Notes under the pieces: generated by a model
Told to the model about the DNA's origin: nothing
What the model saw: only the letters and a program-made list of their open reading frames with translations
Database searches by the model: none
Shown: piece by piece, positions 1 to 11,669 of the stretch
Layout of the letters: the number at the start of each line of letters is the position of its first letter
Position numbering within the stretch: the stretch's first letter is position 1
NCBI GenBank assembly: GCA_003614735.1
Contig: KZ992429.1
Span: 27,170 to 91,169 of the forward strand
Reading direction: 5' to 3'
Source of the DNA: Thamnocephalis sphaerospora
Lineage: Eukaryota; Zoopagomycota; Zoopagomycetes; Zoopagales; Sigmoideomycetaceae
DNA length: 64,000 nucleotides
Position numbers and translations under genes: made by a program

Positions 1-795
1 CCTGGGCATACTACAATCGACGACGCCTGGCTACGGCCTTTCCCACGGGAACACAGACGCTACTCGACAATGGCAGCTGGATCGACCGGCAGAACCGCCT
101 AGGCGGCGACGTGAGGCGAAGCGGCGGCGGCGTTTGACCGTCACACCTGCAATCCTACTATCACGCTGCCGGCTGCCCTCTCGGGCCTCGTGACATGCAT
201 CACCACCTGCTGCGCTTGGCCGGCTGTACGCGACCAAGCTAGGCTGCGTCTCCACGCCCTTTTCATGCGCATACCATCAGTTGCCACGGAGAGCACGCAT
301 ATCCGCTATGAGCGAATAATAAAGTGCAATGGCACGATTTGTTCAGGCATCCGTCGTGGCCACTTTCACACAACCGGGTGGCGTTCAGGGGCCGGCATGA
401 CAATGGGCGGTTGCAAAACCTGGCCGGCTGTGCTGCCGTGGCTGGTATGACGGCGTCGGCGCTGCAGCCAGCATGGCCTAGCATGGTGTTGTACGCCTAC
501 TTATCTGTTGACGTCATGAAGCCAGAAACTAGCGGCCCTAAATTGCTCATAGGGGCCCTGCCGCCCGCCCGGCGATGCCCGCGCCTTTTCTCTCTTCAAC
601 CACGTCCACGTCACCCGCCCGCCTTGTCTCAGCAAAGTAATGACCAGCCGCGCTGCAGCGCGTCGCATTGCGTTGCGCTTCCGGCTGCACCCGGTGCTTA
701 CTCGTTCGTTCTTCGCCGCATGTCCCGTCACTGCCAGGTCACTGCCGCCGCCGCCGAGCTCGTACCAAGCGCAAGTCCAAAGGATACCATTCATC
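1..795. other. Upstream region of PGK, no supported gene
   Basis: I see no convincing coding exon here; the open frames are short, on both strands, and resemble no family. The last ~200 bases before the PGK start are rich in C/T runs (for example around 585-640), as is common in promoters of highly expressed fungal genes. The region most likely holds the PGK promoter and 5' UTR. The far left could include the end of a neighbouring gene that lies outside the window. Confidence 0.4.
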
Positions 796-2937
796 ATGTC
801 TGATAACAAGCTGGGTAACAAGCTCTCCATCGCCGATGTCGACCTGAAGGACAAGCGTGTGCTGATCCGGTGCGCAGAGGATGTACCGCTGCTAGCTCAT
901 GCACCGCCGACTAACGAGCGCTGCTGCTGCTACTGCCCGGCACAGTGTCGATTTCAACGTGCCGTTCGCTGATGGCAAGATCAGCAACAACCAGCGCATC
1001 GTCGCGGCGCTGCCCACTATCCAGCATGCGCTGGACCATGGTGAGCCTGCAGTGGCGCAGAACCTGCCGCGTATCCATGCTCATCTGTTTCGTCCGGTTG
1101 CCAGGTGCAAAGGCTGTCATTCTCATGAGCCATCTGGGCCGCCCGAACGGCAGCGTGGTTGAAAAGTACTCGCTCGAGCCGGTTGCCCAGGAGGTGAGCC
1201 GTCTGCTCAAGCGCAACGTTGTCTTCCTCAACGACTGCGTTGGACCCAATGTCGAGCACGAGTGCGCCCATGCGGCCAACGGTACGTAGTGCCTACTGCC
1301 GTCCTATCGCTTGATGCATCTGCTAACGCTATCCGATGCTTGTTTGTGCGGCTTGGTCCATTCCCAGGCGAAGTTATCCTGCTGGAGAATCTCCGCTTCC
1401 ACATTGAGGAGGAAGGTTCCGCCAAGGATGCCAGCGGTGCCAAGGTATCTCCGATACGGTGACCATGCGTTTGGTTTCACGCGCGCTGACCTGCCGCTTG
1501 AATCTTACCAGGTCAAGGCTAGCAAGGAGGATGTGGCACAGTTCCGCGCTTCGCTCTCCAAGCTTGGCGATGTCTACATCAACGATGCATTTGGCACTGC
1601 CCATCGTGCACACAGGCAGGTCACTCAAACAGCGGCTATCGCAGCCGAATAGGTGCCGGCTACTTTGGCCACAGTATAACGTCTAACGGTTATGCCATAG
1701 CTCCATGGTGGGTGTCGACCTGCCGCAGCGCGCCGCCGGCTTCCTCATGAAGAAGGAGCTCGACTTTTTCGCCAAGGCGCTTGAGTCGCCGGAGCGTCCG
1801 TTCCTGGCCATTCTTGGCGGGTAAGTGGGCGAAAGCACCGGTGCACATGGGCGACAATACACGAGCTGCTTACCTGGTTCGCATACACAGTGCCAAGGTC
1901 TCTGACAAGATCCAGCTGATCGACAACCTGCTGGACAAGGTGAACACCATGATCATTGGTGGTGGCATGGCCTTCACCTTCAAGAAGGCCCTCGATGGCG
2001 TCAAGGTACGTAGTGTCCTTGGCAAATATTGCATTCACCTACTTTGTAGATTAACTGCGCCGTTGCTACGCCATTGTGAATGTAGATTGGCAACTCGCTG
2101 TACGATGCGGATGGCGCCAAGATTGTCGGCGGTATCGTTGAGAAGGCCAAGGCCAAGGGTGTTAAGCTGTACCTTCCGAGCGACTACGTGACGGGAGACA
2201 AGTTTTCCAAGGATGCGGAGGTACGCTCGCAGTCTTGGATGCGCCACCATTGCATTGCTTGCTAATTAGTACGTGTGCCATTGTGTCGATTCCTTTTTTT
2301 GTAATGGTATAGACGGGAACGGCCACCGATGCCGACGGCATTCCCGATGGCTGGATGGTAAGTCGCTACAGCAATGCTGCATAGAGCAGCCGCGATCGTG
2401 TAGACGCATCAACTAATGCACGCTACTCTTTGCTCAGGGTTTGGACTGTGGCGCCGAGAGCATCAAGCAGTTCCAGGGCGCCATCAGCGACGCCAAGACT
2501 ATCCTGTGGAACGGGTAGGTCGTCGCAGCAGTGCTCAGTCGTAGTCATGTCTAACACAGAACAGTCCGCCGGGCGTGTTTGAGTTTGAAAAGTTCTCCAA
2601 CGGCACGCAGGCCGTCCTGAAGGCGGTCGTTGAGGCGACGGCCAACGGCGCCACGACCATCGTCGGTATGTAGATGATACCTGTCCGAGGCAGCCTTTTA
2701 CTTTATTTCTAATTTTCCACTCGGTTACAAAGGTGGCGGTGACACGGCGACCGCGGCTGCCAAGTGGGGCGCGGAGAAGAATATCAGCCACGTTAGCACT
2801 GGTGGCGGCGCCAGCCTCGAGCTGCTCGAAGGTAAGCTGCCACGTGGGCGCTTTGCGCTAGCAGATAGCTGACCAGCATGCATCTTTACATAGGCAAGGA
2901 GCTGCCGGGCGTGACCGCACTCTCCAACAAGGCCTAG
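796..2937 (+). CDS. PGK1: Phosphoglycerate kinase, 13 exons
   Basis: Glycolytic enzyme that transfers the acyl phosphate of 1,3-bisphosphoglycerate to ADP in the cytosol. Exons I read: 796-869, 946-1040, 1105-1281, 1368-1444, 1512-1615, 1701-1820, 1891-2005, 2086-2220, 2313-2357, 2438-2514, 2565-2665, 2733-2831, 2894-2937. They join in frame to 420 residues, close to the usual ~416. Seen: the N-terminal VLIRVDFNVP substrate motif, the MSHLGRP loop, the AHRAHSSMVG segment, [10 protein letters not shown] and the C-terminal GGGDTATAA and [14 protein letters not shown] nucleotide-site motifs. All substrate-binding elements look intact. Intron 5 (1616-1700) starts with GC rather than GT; this is needed to rebuild the conserved AHRAHSS segment. 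Twelve introns is many for a fungal PGK. An AATAAA signal follows 42 bases after the stop. Confidence 0.98.
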
Positions 2938-2978
2938 GTGTAATAGCCTTGTGCGCACCTCTCTGATAGTGTGCTGCA

Positions 2979-2984
2979 AATAAA
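2979..2984 (+). terminator. Polyadenylation signal AATAAA of PGK
   Basis: Perfect AATAAA hexamer about 40 bases after the PGK stop codon, before the next gene on the same strand begins at 3201. Inferred from position and sequence only. Confidence 0.5.
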
Positions 2985-3200
2985 GACTACGTGTGCTTTC
3001 CATGCATAAGAGTTTGCCACCACTAGTCAATGTAAACCTGATGTTGATGCACACAACCAGTGATTTTGGCAAAAAAAGAAAAAACCCAGCCACATCGCGA
3101 TTCTTTTACCAGCCATTCGTTCTCGCGTACGCAGTCGTGCCCACTGTGTCTTTTCCCCAGCTGCGCCTCTCTACGATACTACTAGACCTTGTCTACAGCA

Positions 3201-4778
3201 ATGGGACTTGCCGGGCGCAAAGTGAGGCAGCGCATTGGGCGCGACCCAAACAATCTTGCCTGGAGCAATGGTATGTCTGTGCGTAAGCCCTGACCGTTGC
3301 CGCACGTACGCTTACTACTAGCTGCGCCCGCGTCAAATAGACACAGGCAAGTTTGGCTTCCGTATGCTGGAGAAGATGGGCTGGACGCCTGGCAAAGGTG
3401 GGGTGGGCGTGTGGAATCGCGGCGACGGCAGAGTGATGCTCATGCATAGCTTAGGTCTTGGCAAGGACGAGCAGGGTGCGGTGGACCATCTTAAAGTGCG
3501 GCTCAAGGAGGACCAGCTGGGAGTGGGCGCCGACAAGCGCACATGCGACAACTGGATGATCAATGCGTCTGGCTTTGATGACGTCTTGAAGCGCCTCAAC
3601 AGTGCTGGTGGCGACACACCGACGGCGGATACGGACGCGGCAAGCGACCACGATGAAAAGGATAGCAGAAAGGAGAAGAAGGGTAAGAAAGAGAAGAAGG
3701 ATAAGAAGAAGGCGAAGAAGGATAAAAAGGACAAAAAGAAGAAGCAGAAGAAGGAGGCCAAGGAGGAGAGCGAGAGTGATGAGGCGGAGAGCGCCTCAGA
3801 GGAAGAGCAGAAGAAAGCAGCGGCAGCGGTGCGCCTTGCGTGAGTGACAAAGAGCGTTAGTGCGCGACGCGCGGGCGATTTCTAACGGTATCAACCACAA
3901 CTTAGCCATCGATCGCGGTTTTTGCGCAATAAGCGCGTTAGTGGCTATAATGCACAAAATGTGGCCGAAATTCTTGGCGTGCGCGCACCGCAAGCCAGCA
4001 GCACACCGCCAGCTGAAGCTGCTGCTGAAAGCACATCATCCAAGGGCAGCGACAGCGAGGCAGCATCGGATGTTGAGGTGAGAAAGTGATGCAATACCCT
4101 GCGCTACAACAGATACCGCAGCACATGGATAGTACAATTTTATTGACGCGTAACATTGCGGTGCACGTAGGAGCGTTCCGATAGCGGCAATAATAGCGCA
4201 GAGGCACTGATGAACGTGAGCAAACTGAGCACCAAAGACTATTTTGCCTCCAAACTCAAGGGCATGTCAATGCTAAAGGGCATTGCAAGCGCCGGCATTG
4301 GTGGGTTCTATGCGGTCCTGGTAGTGGTATCTGCTGAATCTGATCAGTGTACCTTTCATTGACTTTAGATCGTGACGACTGGGATGAGCGACCGATGATG
4401 GGCCTTGGCTTTAGCGGCGCCAGCAGCGAGACGACAGTACGCCGCGACTACGCATCCATTTCGTTTACCCTGACGAGCAGCACAGGTCTTGGCTACAGCG
4501 GCGCAGCGTCAGCCTCACTTGACTTGAGCGATGCAGCGGAAAAAGAGCGGGCAGTAACAAAAACGGAGGAGGATGCATCTACACAGCAATCGGCAAAACG
4601 GAAACGGAGAGCTAGCGATGCCTCATCCACAGGTACGGATGTCTCAGCAGCAGCCGAAAAGCCGAAAAAGGTAAAGAACAAGGAGAGCAAGGAAAAGAAG
4701 GAAAAGAAGGAAAAGAAGAATAAGAAGGACAAGAAAGATAAAAAGAGCAAGCGCAAGGAGAAGCGCAGCGAAAAGTAG
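3201..4778 (+). CDS. PINX1: PINX1/Pxr1-type G-patch nucleolar protein
   Basis: Exons 3201-3270, 3341-3839, 3906-4077, 4171-4300 and 4369-4778 join in frame to 426 residues. The N-terminus (MGLAGRKVRQRIGRDPNNLAW) followed by FGFRMLEKMGWTPGKG is the typical start of PINX1/Pxr1 with its G-patch. After it come the family block around HRSRFLRNKRVSGYNAQNVA (exon 3) and the LSTKDYFASKLKGM element (exon 4). Family members act in pre-rRNA and snoRNA maturation by stimulating a DEAH helicase, and human PINX1 also inhibits telomerase; those roles are family knowledge. There are two Lys-rich tracts, one in exon 2 (about 3660-3760) and one at the C-terminus (about 4660-4775), likely nucleolar localisation tails. 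Without splicing at 3840 the frame stops at 3843, so the intron matters. Confidence 0.9.
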
Positions 4779-4844
4779 ACCATCTGTCGGTTTGCTCGCC
4801 TGTGCTTGCTTGTTGATGAGTAAACGCAGCAAAACAGCTTCTAG

Positions 4845-4850
4845 TTTATT
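4845..4850 (-). terminator. Possible polyadenylation signal of the FAS1 gene
   Basis: Minus-strand AATAAA about 170 bases beyond the FAS1 stop codon, in the convergent gap with the PINX1 gene. Assigned by position only. Confidence 0.3.
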
Positions 4851-5022
4851 CCAAGCTAGCCACATATTGTACAGCTCATGTACGCAAAACTTGCTGCATC
4901 GTTAGGTCAATGTGTTGGAAAAGCACTATTGGCAGTGTGGCACAGTCGCCTAAGAGTGGTGTCAAATTGGCTTGCATAGCAGCAAGGACGTTTACTAGAG
5001 TTTGTCAGGGACAAAGCGCCGT

Positions 5023-5778
5023 CTAGCTCTTTTGCACCTTCTCCTTCAGCGCATCGCCGATCTGCTTGGGGATATCCTCGCACGAGATATACTTGCCAGC
5101 GTTGATGATTTTGGCGGCAATCTTGTTGTCAGTCCACGGGACGACAAAGCTCTCCAGCGGATACACGATGGCGTTGGTGGCGACAATCGGCTGTGCATAG
5201 ATCTTGACGCAGTTGATCGTGGCGTCTGCTCCAGTGTTGTACACAAGCAGACGCGGGTCGTTGTCGGTGTCGTTCTCAAGGATGGTCGTGATTGCGTTCA
5301 CAGTCTTTTGCGGGAAGCGGCCAATGTCGTAGATGTGGTCCTTTGCGGTGTGGTAGCCGACAAACTCAGCCAGAGCCTCGGTGTCGTCTTCGGTGGCATT
5401 GCTCTTACTGTCACCGCCAAAGTAGTTTTGCCACGGCTCGCGCACTACGTCAAAAGCGCTGTTGATGGGCACAAACAACGTTACTAAAGTCTTCTCTTGG
5501 CTGGAGACATCGGGCACATCGGCAATCACACGGCTGAACATTGTCGTGTAGTTGGAGAACTCGTCCACGCCAAGCAGAACGTCCTTGAGGGAGGGCGTGC
5601 CGTTTCCAGTGGGGTACTTGCTGTTGCGGGTGAGCTTACCATCGGCGCCCGGCACACTCGCAGGCTTTCCATCCTTTGGAACGTCAGGCAGATTGGAGGC
5701 TGGCGTCTGCTGGGGCACCGATGCAGCCATGACGGCTGACACGGCCAGAACGGCAACAAGAGCGAACTTGGAGAGCAT
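5023..5778 (-). CDS. Secreted FAS1 (fasciclin-like) domain protein
   Basis: Single exon, 251 residues. The first ~18 residues (MLSKFALVAVLAVSAVMA) form a signal peptide ending in Ala-X-Ala. After a Pro/Gly-rich spacer, one FAS1 domain spans about residues 65-235: it has the LKDVLLGVDEFSNYTTMFSRVI start, the TLFVPINSAFD H1-like motif, the VGYHTAKDHIY segment and an H2-like end (INAGKYISCEDIPKQIGDAL). FAS1 proteins are secreted or cell-surface adhesion proteins. No hydrophobic C-terminal tail is present, so GPI anchoring is unlikely and free secretion or wall association is more likely. Two N-glycosylation sequons are visible (NYT, NAT). It lacks introns, unlike most genes here. Confidence 0.9.
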   Translation of the reverse strand: MLSKFALVAVLAVSAVMAASVPQQTPASNLPDVPKDGKPASVPGADGKLTRNSKYPTGNGTPSLKDVLLGVDEFSNYTTMFSRVIADVPDVSSQEKTLVTLFVPINSAFDVVREPWQNYFGGDSKSNATEDDTEALAEFVGYHTAKDHIYDIGRFPQKTVNAITTILENDTDNDPRLLVYNTGADATINCVKIYAQPIVATNAIVYPLESFVVPWTDNKIAAKIINAGKYISCEDIPKQIGDALKEKVQKS

Positions 5779-6853
5779 ACTTGCTTGGCGACAGGGCTAC
5801 GAGATGGAATGCAAACTGTCGTAGATACGGGTAGCAGCTGGTGCTTACAAATGATGCGATGCTATGATGCTATGATGCTATGATGCTTTGATACTGTGGA
5901 GTGAGTGCGGTTACTGTAAAATGCCGACAAAACAGCTGTGCTTTTATGTGTGCGCGAAATGAATGCCAAGACTCGCTCGAGTTGAGCATTCCAAAAGATC
6001 ACTCTACAACGCACCATTGCCATGACGCAACGGGCGCACGGCAAAGGCAGGTTAGGCATAAACGCACACATGTGCTTGTACTTTTGAAGAAACACCTTTG
6101 CGCCGCACCTTTGATACGCCGTAAACTACGCAGAGTGGGCAAATTGAATGTCGGCCTCGCGCCACCCCCTAGTCTGTGCATCGTAAAAAGGGATGGCACC
6201 GTACTGGCCAAGCATCACCATGGGAAGGCGTTGATGTAGGGATGGTGGCCGCGAGCAATGCTCGAGATACACCGCTAAAGCCAAGGCACTAGCATGAAGC
6301 AGGCCGCCTTTGCGACTGCTGTCGACAACTGACGTAGGTGGTACAATGATGTCAAGTGCGTAAAAGTGTCTTGTAACGTGATCTGATGGCCGGCGATGTA
6401 GGGATAGATACTGGGACCAGACAGATGAACAGCAAAAGCAAGACCCACTGCGACCACTCGGTCGGCCTTGACGATACGTAGATGTGGCAAAGCAACGGCC
6501 ACTGCCACACCATCTGGTGGAACCAAGTGTGCCACAGACAATACCTTTGCGTCGTTGCCTAGGCACGCCTCGGACAGCGTACACGCCGTGCAAGTTGATA
6601 TGCCGTCGAAAGATGACTGGCGTAGACTGGTTGTGATACCAACGCTAGGTGCAGGCACGCTGTGCTGATGACCGCGAGGTGTTGCATTCGTATGCGCGGA
6701 CGTGCATTCGGCATGAACAAGCAGCTCCGATGGAGAGCGATAGACGCACTACTGAGTAGTGTCTGTACTCTGGCACACTTTTGGCACACGTTATATTCTC
6801 GCATAAATTTAATAACATCCCCAATAGCACAAACACCTACACGCCACTAGTGT
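5779..6853. other. Intergenic region between FAS1 and PNP
   Basis: About 1.1 kb holding the FAS1 promoter and the PNP 3' flank (both genes on the minus strand). Two overlapping minus-strand open frames (6126-6593 and 6275-6658) exist, but neither has a recognisable domain or splice pattern that extends it, so I do not call a gene. A short tandem repeat lies at 5851-5890. Confidence 0.5.
5851..5890. repeat. Short tandem repeat of TATGATGC upstream of FAS1
   Basis: About four near-perfect copies of an 8-base unit (atgatgc[tatgatgc]n, ending in one copy with a substitution), about 75-110 bases upstream of the FAS1 start codon. It may be a promoter element array or simply replication slippage. 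Confidence 0.8.
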
Positions 6854-7762
6854 TTACAGCTTCTGCAGGATCACCTCGAACCACTGCTCAACAAGGGCAG
6901 AGCGCTCAGCGCTCATGGCGAGCACCTCCTCGTGGGTGGGCATATCAATGCCGGTGGCCTCGAGCGCATCGGCCGCCTTCTGAGCTGGGTCCTGAGGAAG
7001 CACCAGCTGACCGCGCTCGGTTGGCACACGGTTGGTCAGAAGCGAGACGGCCAACACCTTGATGCCGCAGTGCACGGCGGTGATAACCTCGGGCACGGTG
7101 GACATGCCAATCGCGTCGGCGCCCAGCATGCGGATTGCGCGGGACTCGGCGGGCGTCTCGTAGCTCGGACCGCCGACGAACGCGTAGATGCCCTCGTGCA
7201 ACCACTCGCTGGGAACCTCGGCCTCCTTGGCAGCCTCCACCGCCAGACGGCGCAGCTCGACAGGGTAGGCCTCGCCGAGCGCGGGGAAGCGCGGGCCAAA
7301 TTCATCGGCATTGGGACCGCGCAGCGCGCTCTGGCCGACCATGGACGGCAGGGACAGATGGTCGTAGATGAGGACAAGGTCGCCGGCGTTCCATGCCGGG
7401 TTCAGTCCACCGGCAGCGTTGGTAAGGAGCAGCGTCTTGACGCCGAGCTGGTGCATGACGCGGATAGGGAAGGCCGTGGCTGGAAGGTCGTGACCCTCAT
7501 AGTAGTGCAGACGGCCGACCATGCAGACGACGCGCTTGCCGCCATACTCGCCAAAGACCAGCTTGCCAGCGTGACCGACCACAGAGCTAGTGGCGAAGCC
7601 CGGAATAGAGGCGTAGTCGAACGTGGTGGTGTCAGACAGACGAGCACCTAGACCGCCCAGACCACTGCCGCACACAATGCCGATGGTCGGCACGGCGTGC
7701 TCGGGCAGATTGGCGCGAATGTACTCGACAGCACCGCTCACGGCAACAAAGGACTTGGACAT
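6854..7762 (-). CDS. PNP1: Purine nucleoside phosphorylase
   Basis: Single exon, 302 residues, the normal length for trimeric PNP. It cleaves inosine/guanosine with phosphate to free base and ribose-1-phosphate in purine salvage, in the cytosol. Seen in order: the GIVCGSGLGGLGARL phosphate loop near residue 30, VVGHAGKLVFGEYGG, GRLHYYEGHD with the family His-Tyr-Glu, the LLLTNAAGGLNP segment, GGPSYETPAESR with the Glu that contacts the purine, GMSTVPEVITA, and the LLTNR Asn that selects 6-oxopurines. All key positions are present. It has no introns, like its neighbour FAS1. A TATAAAT element lies ~120 bases upstream. Confidence 0.97.
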   Translation of the reverse strand: MSKSFVAVSGAVEYIRANLPEHAVPTIGIVCGSGLGGLGARLSDTTTFDYASIPGFATSSVVGHAGKLVFGEYGGKRVVCMVGRLHYYEGHDLPATAFPIRVMHQLGVKTLLLTNAAGGLNPAWNAGDLVLIYDHLSLPSMVGQSALRGPNADEFGPRFPALGEAYPVELRRLAVEAAKEAEVPSEWLHEGIYAFVGGPSYETPAESRAIRMLGADAIGMSTVPEVITAVHCGIKVLAVSLLTNRVPTERGQLVLPQDPAQKAADALEATGIDMPTHEEVLAMSAERSALVEQWFEVILQKL

Positions 7763-7880
7763 GGTGGATAGTGTGGTAAACGGTCAAAGTGCAGACAAGG
7801 TGCAGTGCGTTAGAGGATGCGTAAGCGACTCGTCAGGTGTGGTGTAGAACACTCGTCATTAGCTCTGAGGCTGGTCGGCT

Positions 7881-7887
7881 ATTTATA
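7881..7887 (-). promoter_or_regulatory. TATA-like element of PNP
   Basis: Minus-strand TATAAAT, about 120 bases before the PNP start codon, in the 177-base gap between PNP and the end of VPS51. The position suits a core promoter with a ~90-base leader. Sequence match only. Confidence 0.4.
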
Positions 7888-7939
7888 CTGCCATGACAGA
7901 CAAAGAAAAACGTGCTCACAGGGGCAGCCAAGCAAAATG

Positions 7940-10900
7940 TCATTCCGCCACTACCGACCGCTCCGCTCCTCCAGGCGCCATATCCCCCGCTGACACGGGC
8001 GCAGGACACCGACGGTGTGCCACAGCCAGCACCTCGTCCATAAGGCGAGCGAGTGCGCCATCGCTAGACAAACAACAACAGCAACAACGAGTGAGCGAGT
8101 GCTGTCGACGGTCTGCCTTTCAGTCACTTGCCTGTCCTCGCCAATGTGCTGTTTGATGTACGCGCGTACATGGCGAACATCCGTCTCCAGCTGGCTGAGT
8201 CCTTCTGCCGTGTATGCAGGCACACGTGCCAACTCGCCATACGCCTGTCCATACGGTGCATTCCGCTCAGCGACGGTGGGAAGCAGTACGCATGAAAAAT
8301 CTTACCTTTAGCAAGATGCGCAGGATCGCCGCTTGAATCGCATGGCAGTCGATTGGCACCGATTCAAACACTTCAATGCGCTGCACAAAAAGCCGCTCTA
8401 CACCACGCAGCCACGGATGAGCTGCCGCGCCACCCGGGCCGGCGCTATTGCGCCGTGTATCTGCAATGCCAGAGAATCGTGCGTGGCCGCCGGTGCGCGA
8501 TGGTGATCGCGGACCACGCCCGCCTGCAAGCAGCCGCTGGCGAGAGGGCCGGTTGCCCTGCGATGATATGCTGCTGATGCGAGAGCGCACGCTGCGCTCG
8601 GAGCGTGTGCTGGCCCGCTCTGTGTTGTCCCCGTACGTTAGTGGATGTCGCACCTGCATCCGCCATTGCACAACTTGCCCAGCTGTTCGCTGTCCAGTGC
8701 AGCTAGACGGCTCGAGCTGCGAATCCCGCTGCCACCGTCGTCGTCGTCGTCGTCAGCAGCAGCAGCAGCGGCAGCATCCTCTTCCTCGTCTCCTAGCAGT
8801 AGCCTGACATCGGAGCATGTGTCGCTCCAATCCGACAAAACTGGGGGCCAAAACGAGCTGGGACGACCCGGGTCTCCAGACTGAGTCTGCCAATTATGCG
8901 CGGAAAACTCAGATGTCAAATAGGCGGTCAGACGATGCCCTGTGAGTATGACATAGCGGTTGACCAGCTCCTACGCGGACCAAAGGTACGCATAAGCTTC
9001 CACATCCGGTGGCGCCGACCATTTTGCTTCCCGCGTACACTGGCAACCTGACCGCAGCGGGAACTAATCTGAGAACCTTCACGCCGCCACGCCCCGGACG
9101 GAGCCAGCAGGCCCTGTGTGGTGTCATCCTGCTTCCACCAACGGTCAAAATCATCGGCACTTTCAGGGAATAGACGATCTTGAAATGCCTCGTATACCGA
9201 CTGCACCGTGGCGGCTTCAAAATCAATGCATAGGTTGGCGGCAACCAGTAGCATACGCAGGCGAGCTGCGCCCACTTGTCGCGTACGCGATATAGTCTGA
9301 TGCAGCGTGCGTTATGAAGCTGCTTCCCGCCTTGTCGTCAGCGTGTGGAGACATACTTACCAGAAGCTCTTCCAGCATAGATGCCCAGAAGCGCCGCATG
9401 GCTGCCTGCAATGCAGCCAGCAGACCATGCCCAGCACGCTCCATTTCCCGTACCCAAGTGACGTCTTCGCATAAAAAATACTGCAGTGTTCCAAGGTGAC
9501 ATTGCCGAGCATAGTGTTAGTCAGAGTAAATTATGGCTGCTTAGTGCTGGTTAACCACGTACGGCTAGCAAGGGGAGCGTCTTGTCCACCAGCCCTTCGA
9601 CAAATTGCGTCTCGTGCTCGACCACAAAGTCGAACGCGTTGACCTTGTCCTCAGGACTGACGCGGCCAAACTCCGCTAGTCCCACTGTAGAAGTGCAAGC
9701 AGTAATCAAAGCGGACCAGCCATCAGCACAGCCCACTAGTGCGGATGTAGGTGCACCTACCGAAAAGCTGCTTGTGCACGGCAGCTAAAAGACGATCCGC
9801 CAGTTGACTGAACCAGTCTACAGTGTACTGCTGCATGGTGCGGGATATCTTCAGGTGCTGCTCTAGTGCAGACTGTTGCCGAGACCGCTGATGCGCAATG
9901 CCAAGCAGCTCGATGGCCACCGGCGCACGCAGCTGCATAATATCGCTCTACATCGCCCGGACGAAAAGTGTCAGTTATTGGCATGCAGCCGCCCGGCAAA
10001 GAGTGCAAAACGCACCGGCAAAGCAAGAAGCTGATTGAGTAGATCCTTGTAGAGTTCTGTCATACGTGTGGCCCAGCTGCGAAACTCTGCGTAGGCGATC
10101 TTGCGGGCCTATTACAATGGTCAGTGGTCTCGTTAGATATACCGCAGACAGTGGCGTGCGTGAAGCGTGGCAGACTACCTCGTCCGACACTGTGGCAGAG
10201 AACCAAGTGCGCTGTTCCATCTCCGTGACCGTCGTGCTGTTTACATCCAGGAAGCACGTGTAATAGCACTCGATGGCTATTCCCAGCTCATATAAAAACG
10301 TATCGTGTATGGACGACATGGCCTCGGCTGCAAAGGCCACGCCGTCCTGTCCAAGGTATCCTTCCGGGCGCGTCGTGGCCTCCAGTGTTTGTTGGTGTAC
10401 ATTGCCTAGTCGATACTCCACGCTGTGCGCCATTCTTAGTGCATGCAAGTGCAACGCGTCTACTGCTACAACCTACCGGGACATGAACTGCTGACGTAGC
10501 GTGTCAACTTCGTCTTCGCCGATTCCCAGTAACAGACCAGTAGCATCCGCTATTGCACGGCAGTCCGCCTAAAGCAAAAGCAGGGTCGTTGGGCCCATTT
10601 ATACATTAGCCAACGTACTGTTGGCATCCGGATGCCCGGTGTACTAACGTTCTTGTCATTTATCTGCTGGCGCAGACGCAGTGCCACCTTGCCCATGATC
10701 TCGCAACTTTCCGATTCGATGCCTTCAAAGCCTGGCTCGTCGCGAAATTGCTCCAAAAGCGCCGTGGCCTGTGCAAAGGAGCGTACCGCAGCCGCCAGCT
10801 CATTCTGCGCCAGATGCCTGAAAAGCGTGCTAGGCAAATCAAATAGCACACCCAACTGCTCGGCCAAAACGGCACAGTTAGTGATGCAGCGGTTAAGCTC

Positions 10901-11577
10901 CGCAGCTGGTGGCGCGTACCTTGCTTAGCATCTGATGTTCATCGTCCAGGGCCTGTATCCGCTCGCGCTCATCCTCCAGTTGATCGTTGAGCTGCCGATC
11001 TGCCTCGCTAATGCGGTCCATCCGTTCGCCCAGTTCTCCAAGCTGCGCCACCATAGAGGCCATGCGCCCTTTCATCTACACGCCGACATTCGGGTGCACA
11101 TCATGTTAGCATAGCATAGCACCGCACTGCAATCTCCACCTAGCCGCTCTACACACTTGGCGCATCATATCGGTTGCGGCGATAAACTTTCCATAGTTTT
11201 CATACACTAGCGACTTCATGTCGCCATCCAGCTGACGAACCTCTGCGGTCGACCAAACTCGACTTGGTACAGCCGTAACGTCGCGCGGACTAGCGAATAG
11301 CACTCACCGGTAACGAGCCGGTTATGCCGCGACAATAGTTCTGGCGCTGTGCTCTCCCCTAACAGCTTCTTCACATACAGTGCCGATTCAAATGTGTTTC
11401 CATCTAGGCATTGGTCGTTGGTGGACGCGTGCTGCAACGTCATGCATGCGCCGCTCGCCTACCAAGGTCCAGCGGATCGGCCTTTGCATTGTCCGTCAGC
11501 CCGTAGTAGTTTTTCAGTAGTGCGCGCGCACGCCGGCCTCTGCCAGCACGCGTGGCTGTCGCTGTGGTTGTCTCCAT
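7940..11577 (-). CDS. VPS51: VPS51 subunit of GARP/EARP tethering complexes
   Basis: Multi-exon gene. Exon 1 encodes METTTATATRAGRGRRARAL, then the diagnostic LLKNYYGL motif that recruits the TGN t-SNARE in VPS51, followed by DNAKADPLDLDGNTFESALY (spliced), VKKLL, and LVYENYGKFIAATDMMRQM. A coiled coil (about 10900-11070) and the LPSTLFRHL segment follow. The C-terminus contains VQRIEVFESVPIDCHAIQAAIL, then LARLMDEVLAVAHRRC, both typical of VPS51. GARP tethers endosome-derived vesicles at the Golgi. The last intron (8064-8131) begins GCAAGT; only this choice gives the conserved C-terminus. I chose the start at 11577 because the frame upstream runs through a CA repeat. Not every internal exon edge was checked. 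It is divergent from ZCCHC9. Confidence 0.9.
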
Positions 11578-11650
11578 CTCGTGGTTTGCCGGTGTGTACT
11601 GGGGAAGACGGTGTACTGAATGGTGACGAATGGCACCACCGCAGGTCACA

Positions 11651-11669
11651 AACACACACACACACACAC
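11651..11669. repeat. CA dinucleotide repeat between VPS51 and ZCCHC9
   Basis: About nine CA units within the 139-base divergent promoter shared by VPS51 (-) and ZCCHC9 (+). Confidence 0.9.

Noticed and set aside
5002-5487. 161-codon plus-strand frame
   Set aside because: Shadow of the FAS1 gene on the other strand.
6126-6658. Two overlapping minus-strand frames in the FAS1-PNP gap
   Set aside because: Neither has a known motif, ATG context or splice pattern; the two frames cannot both be real, and the gap is best explained as flanking DNA.
6932-7651. 239-codon plus-strand frame
   Set aside because: Exactly opposite the purine nucleoside phosphorylase gene, which is certain; shadow frame.
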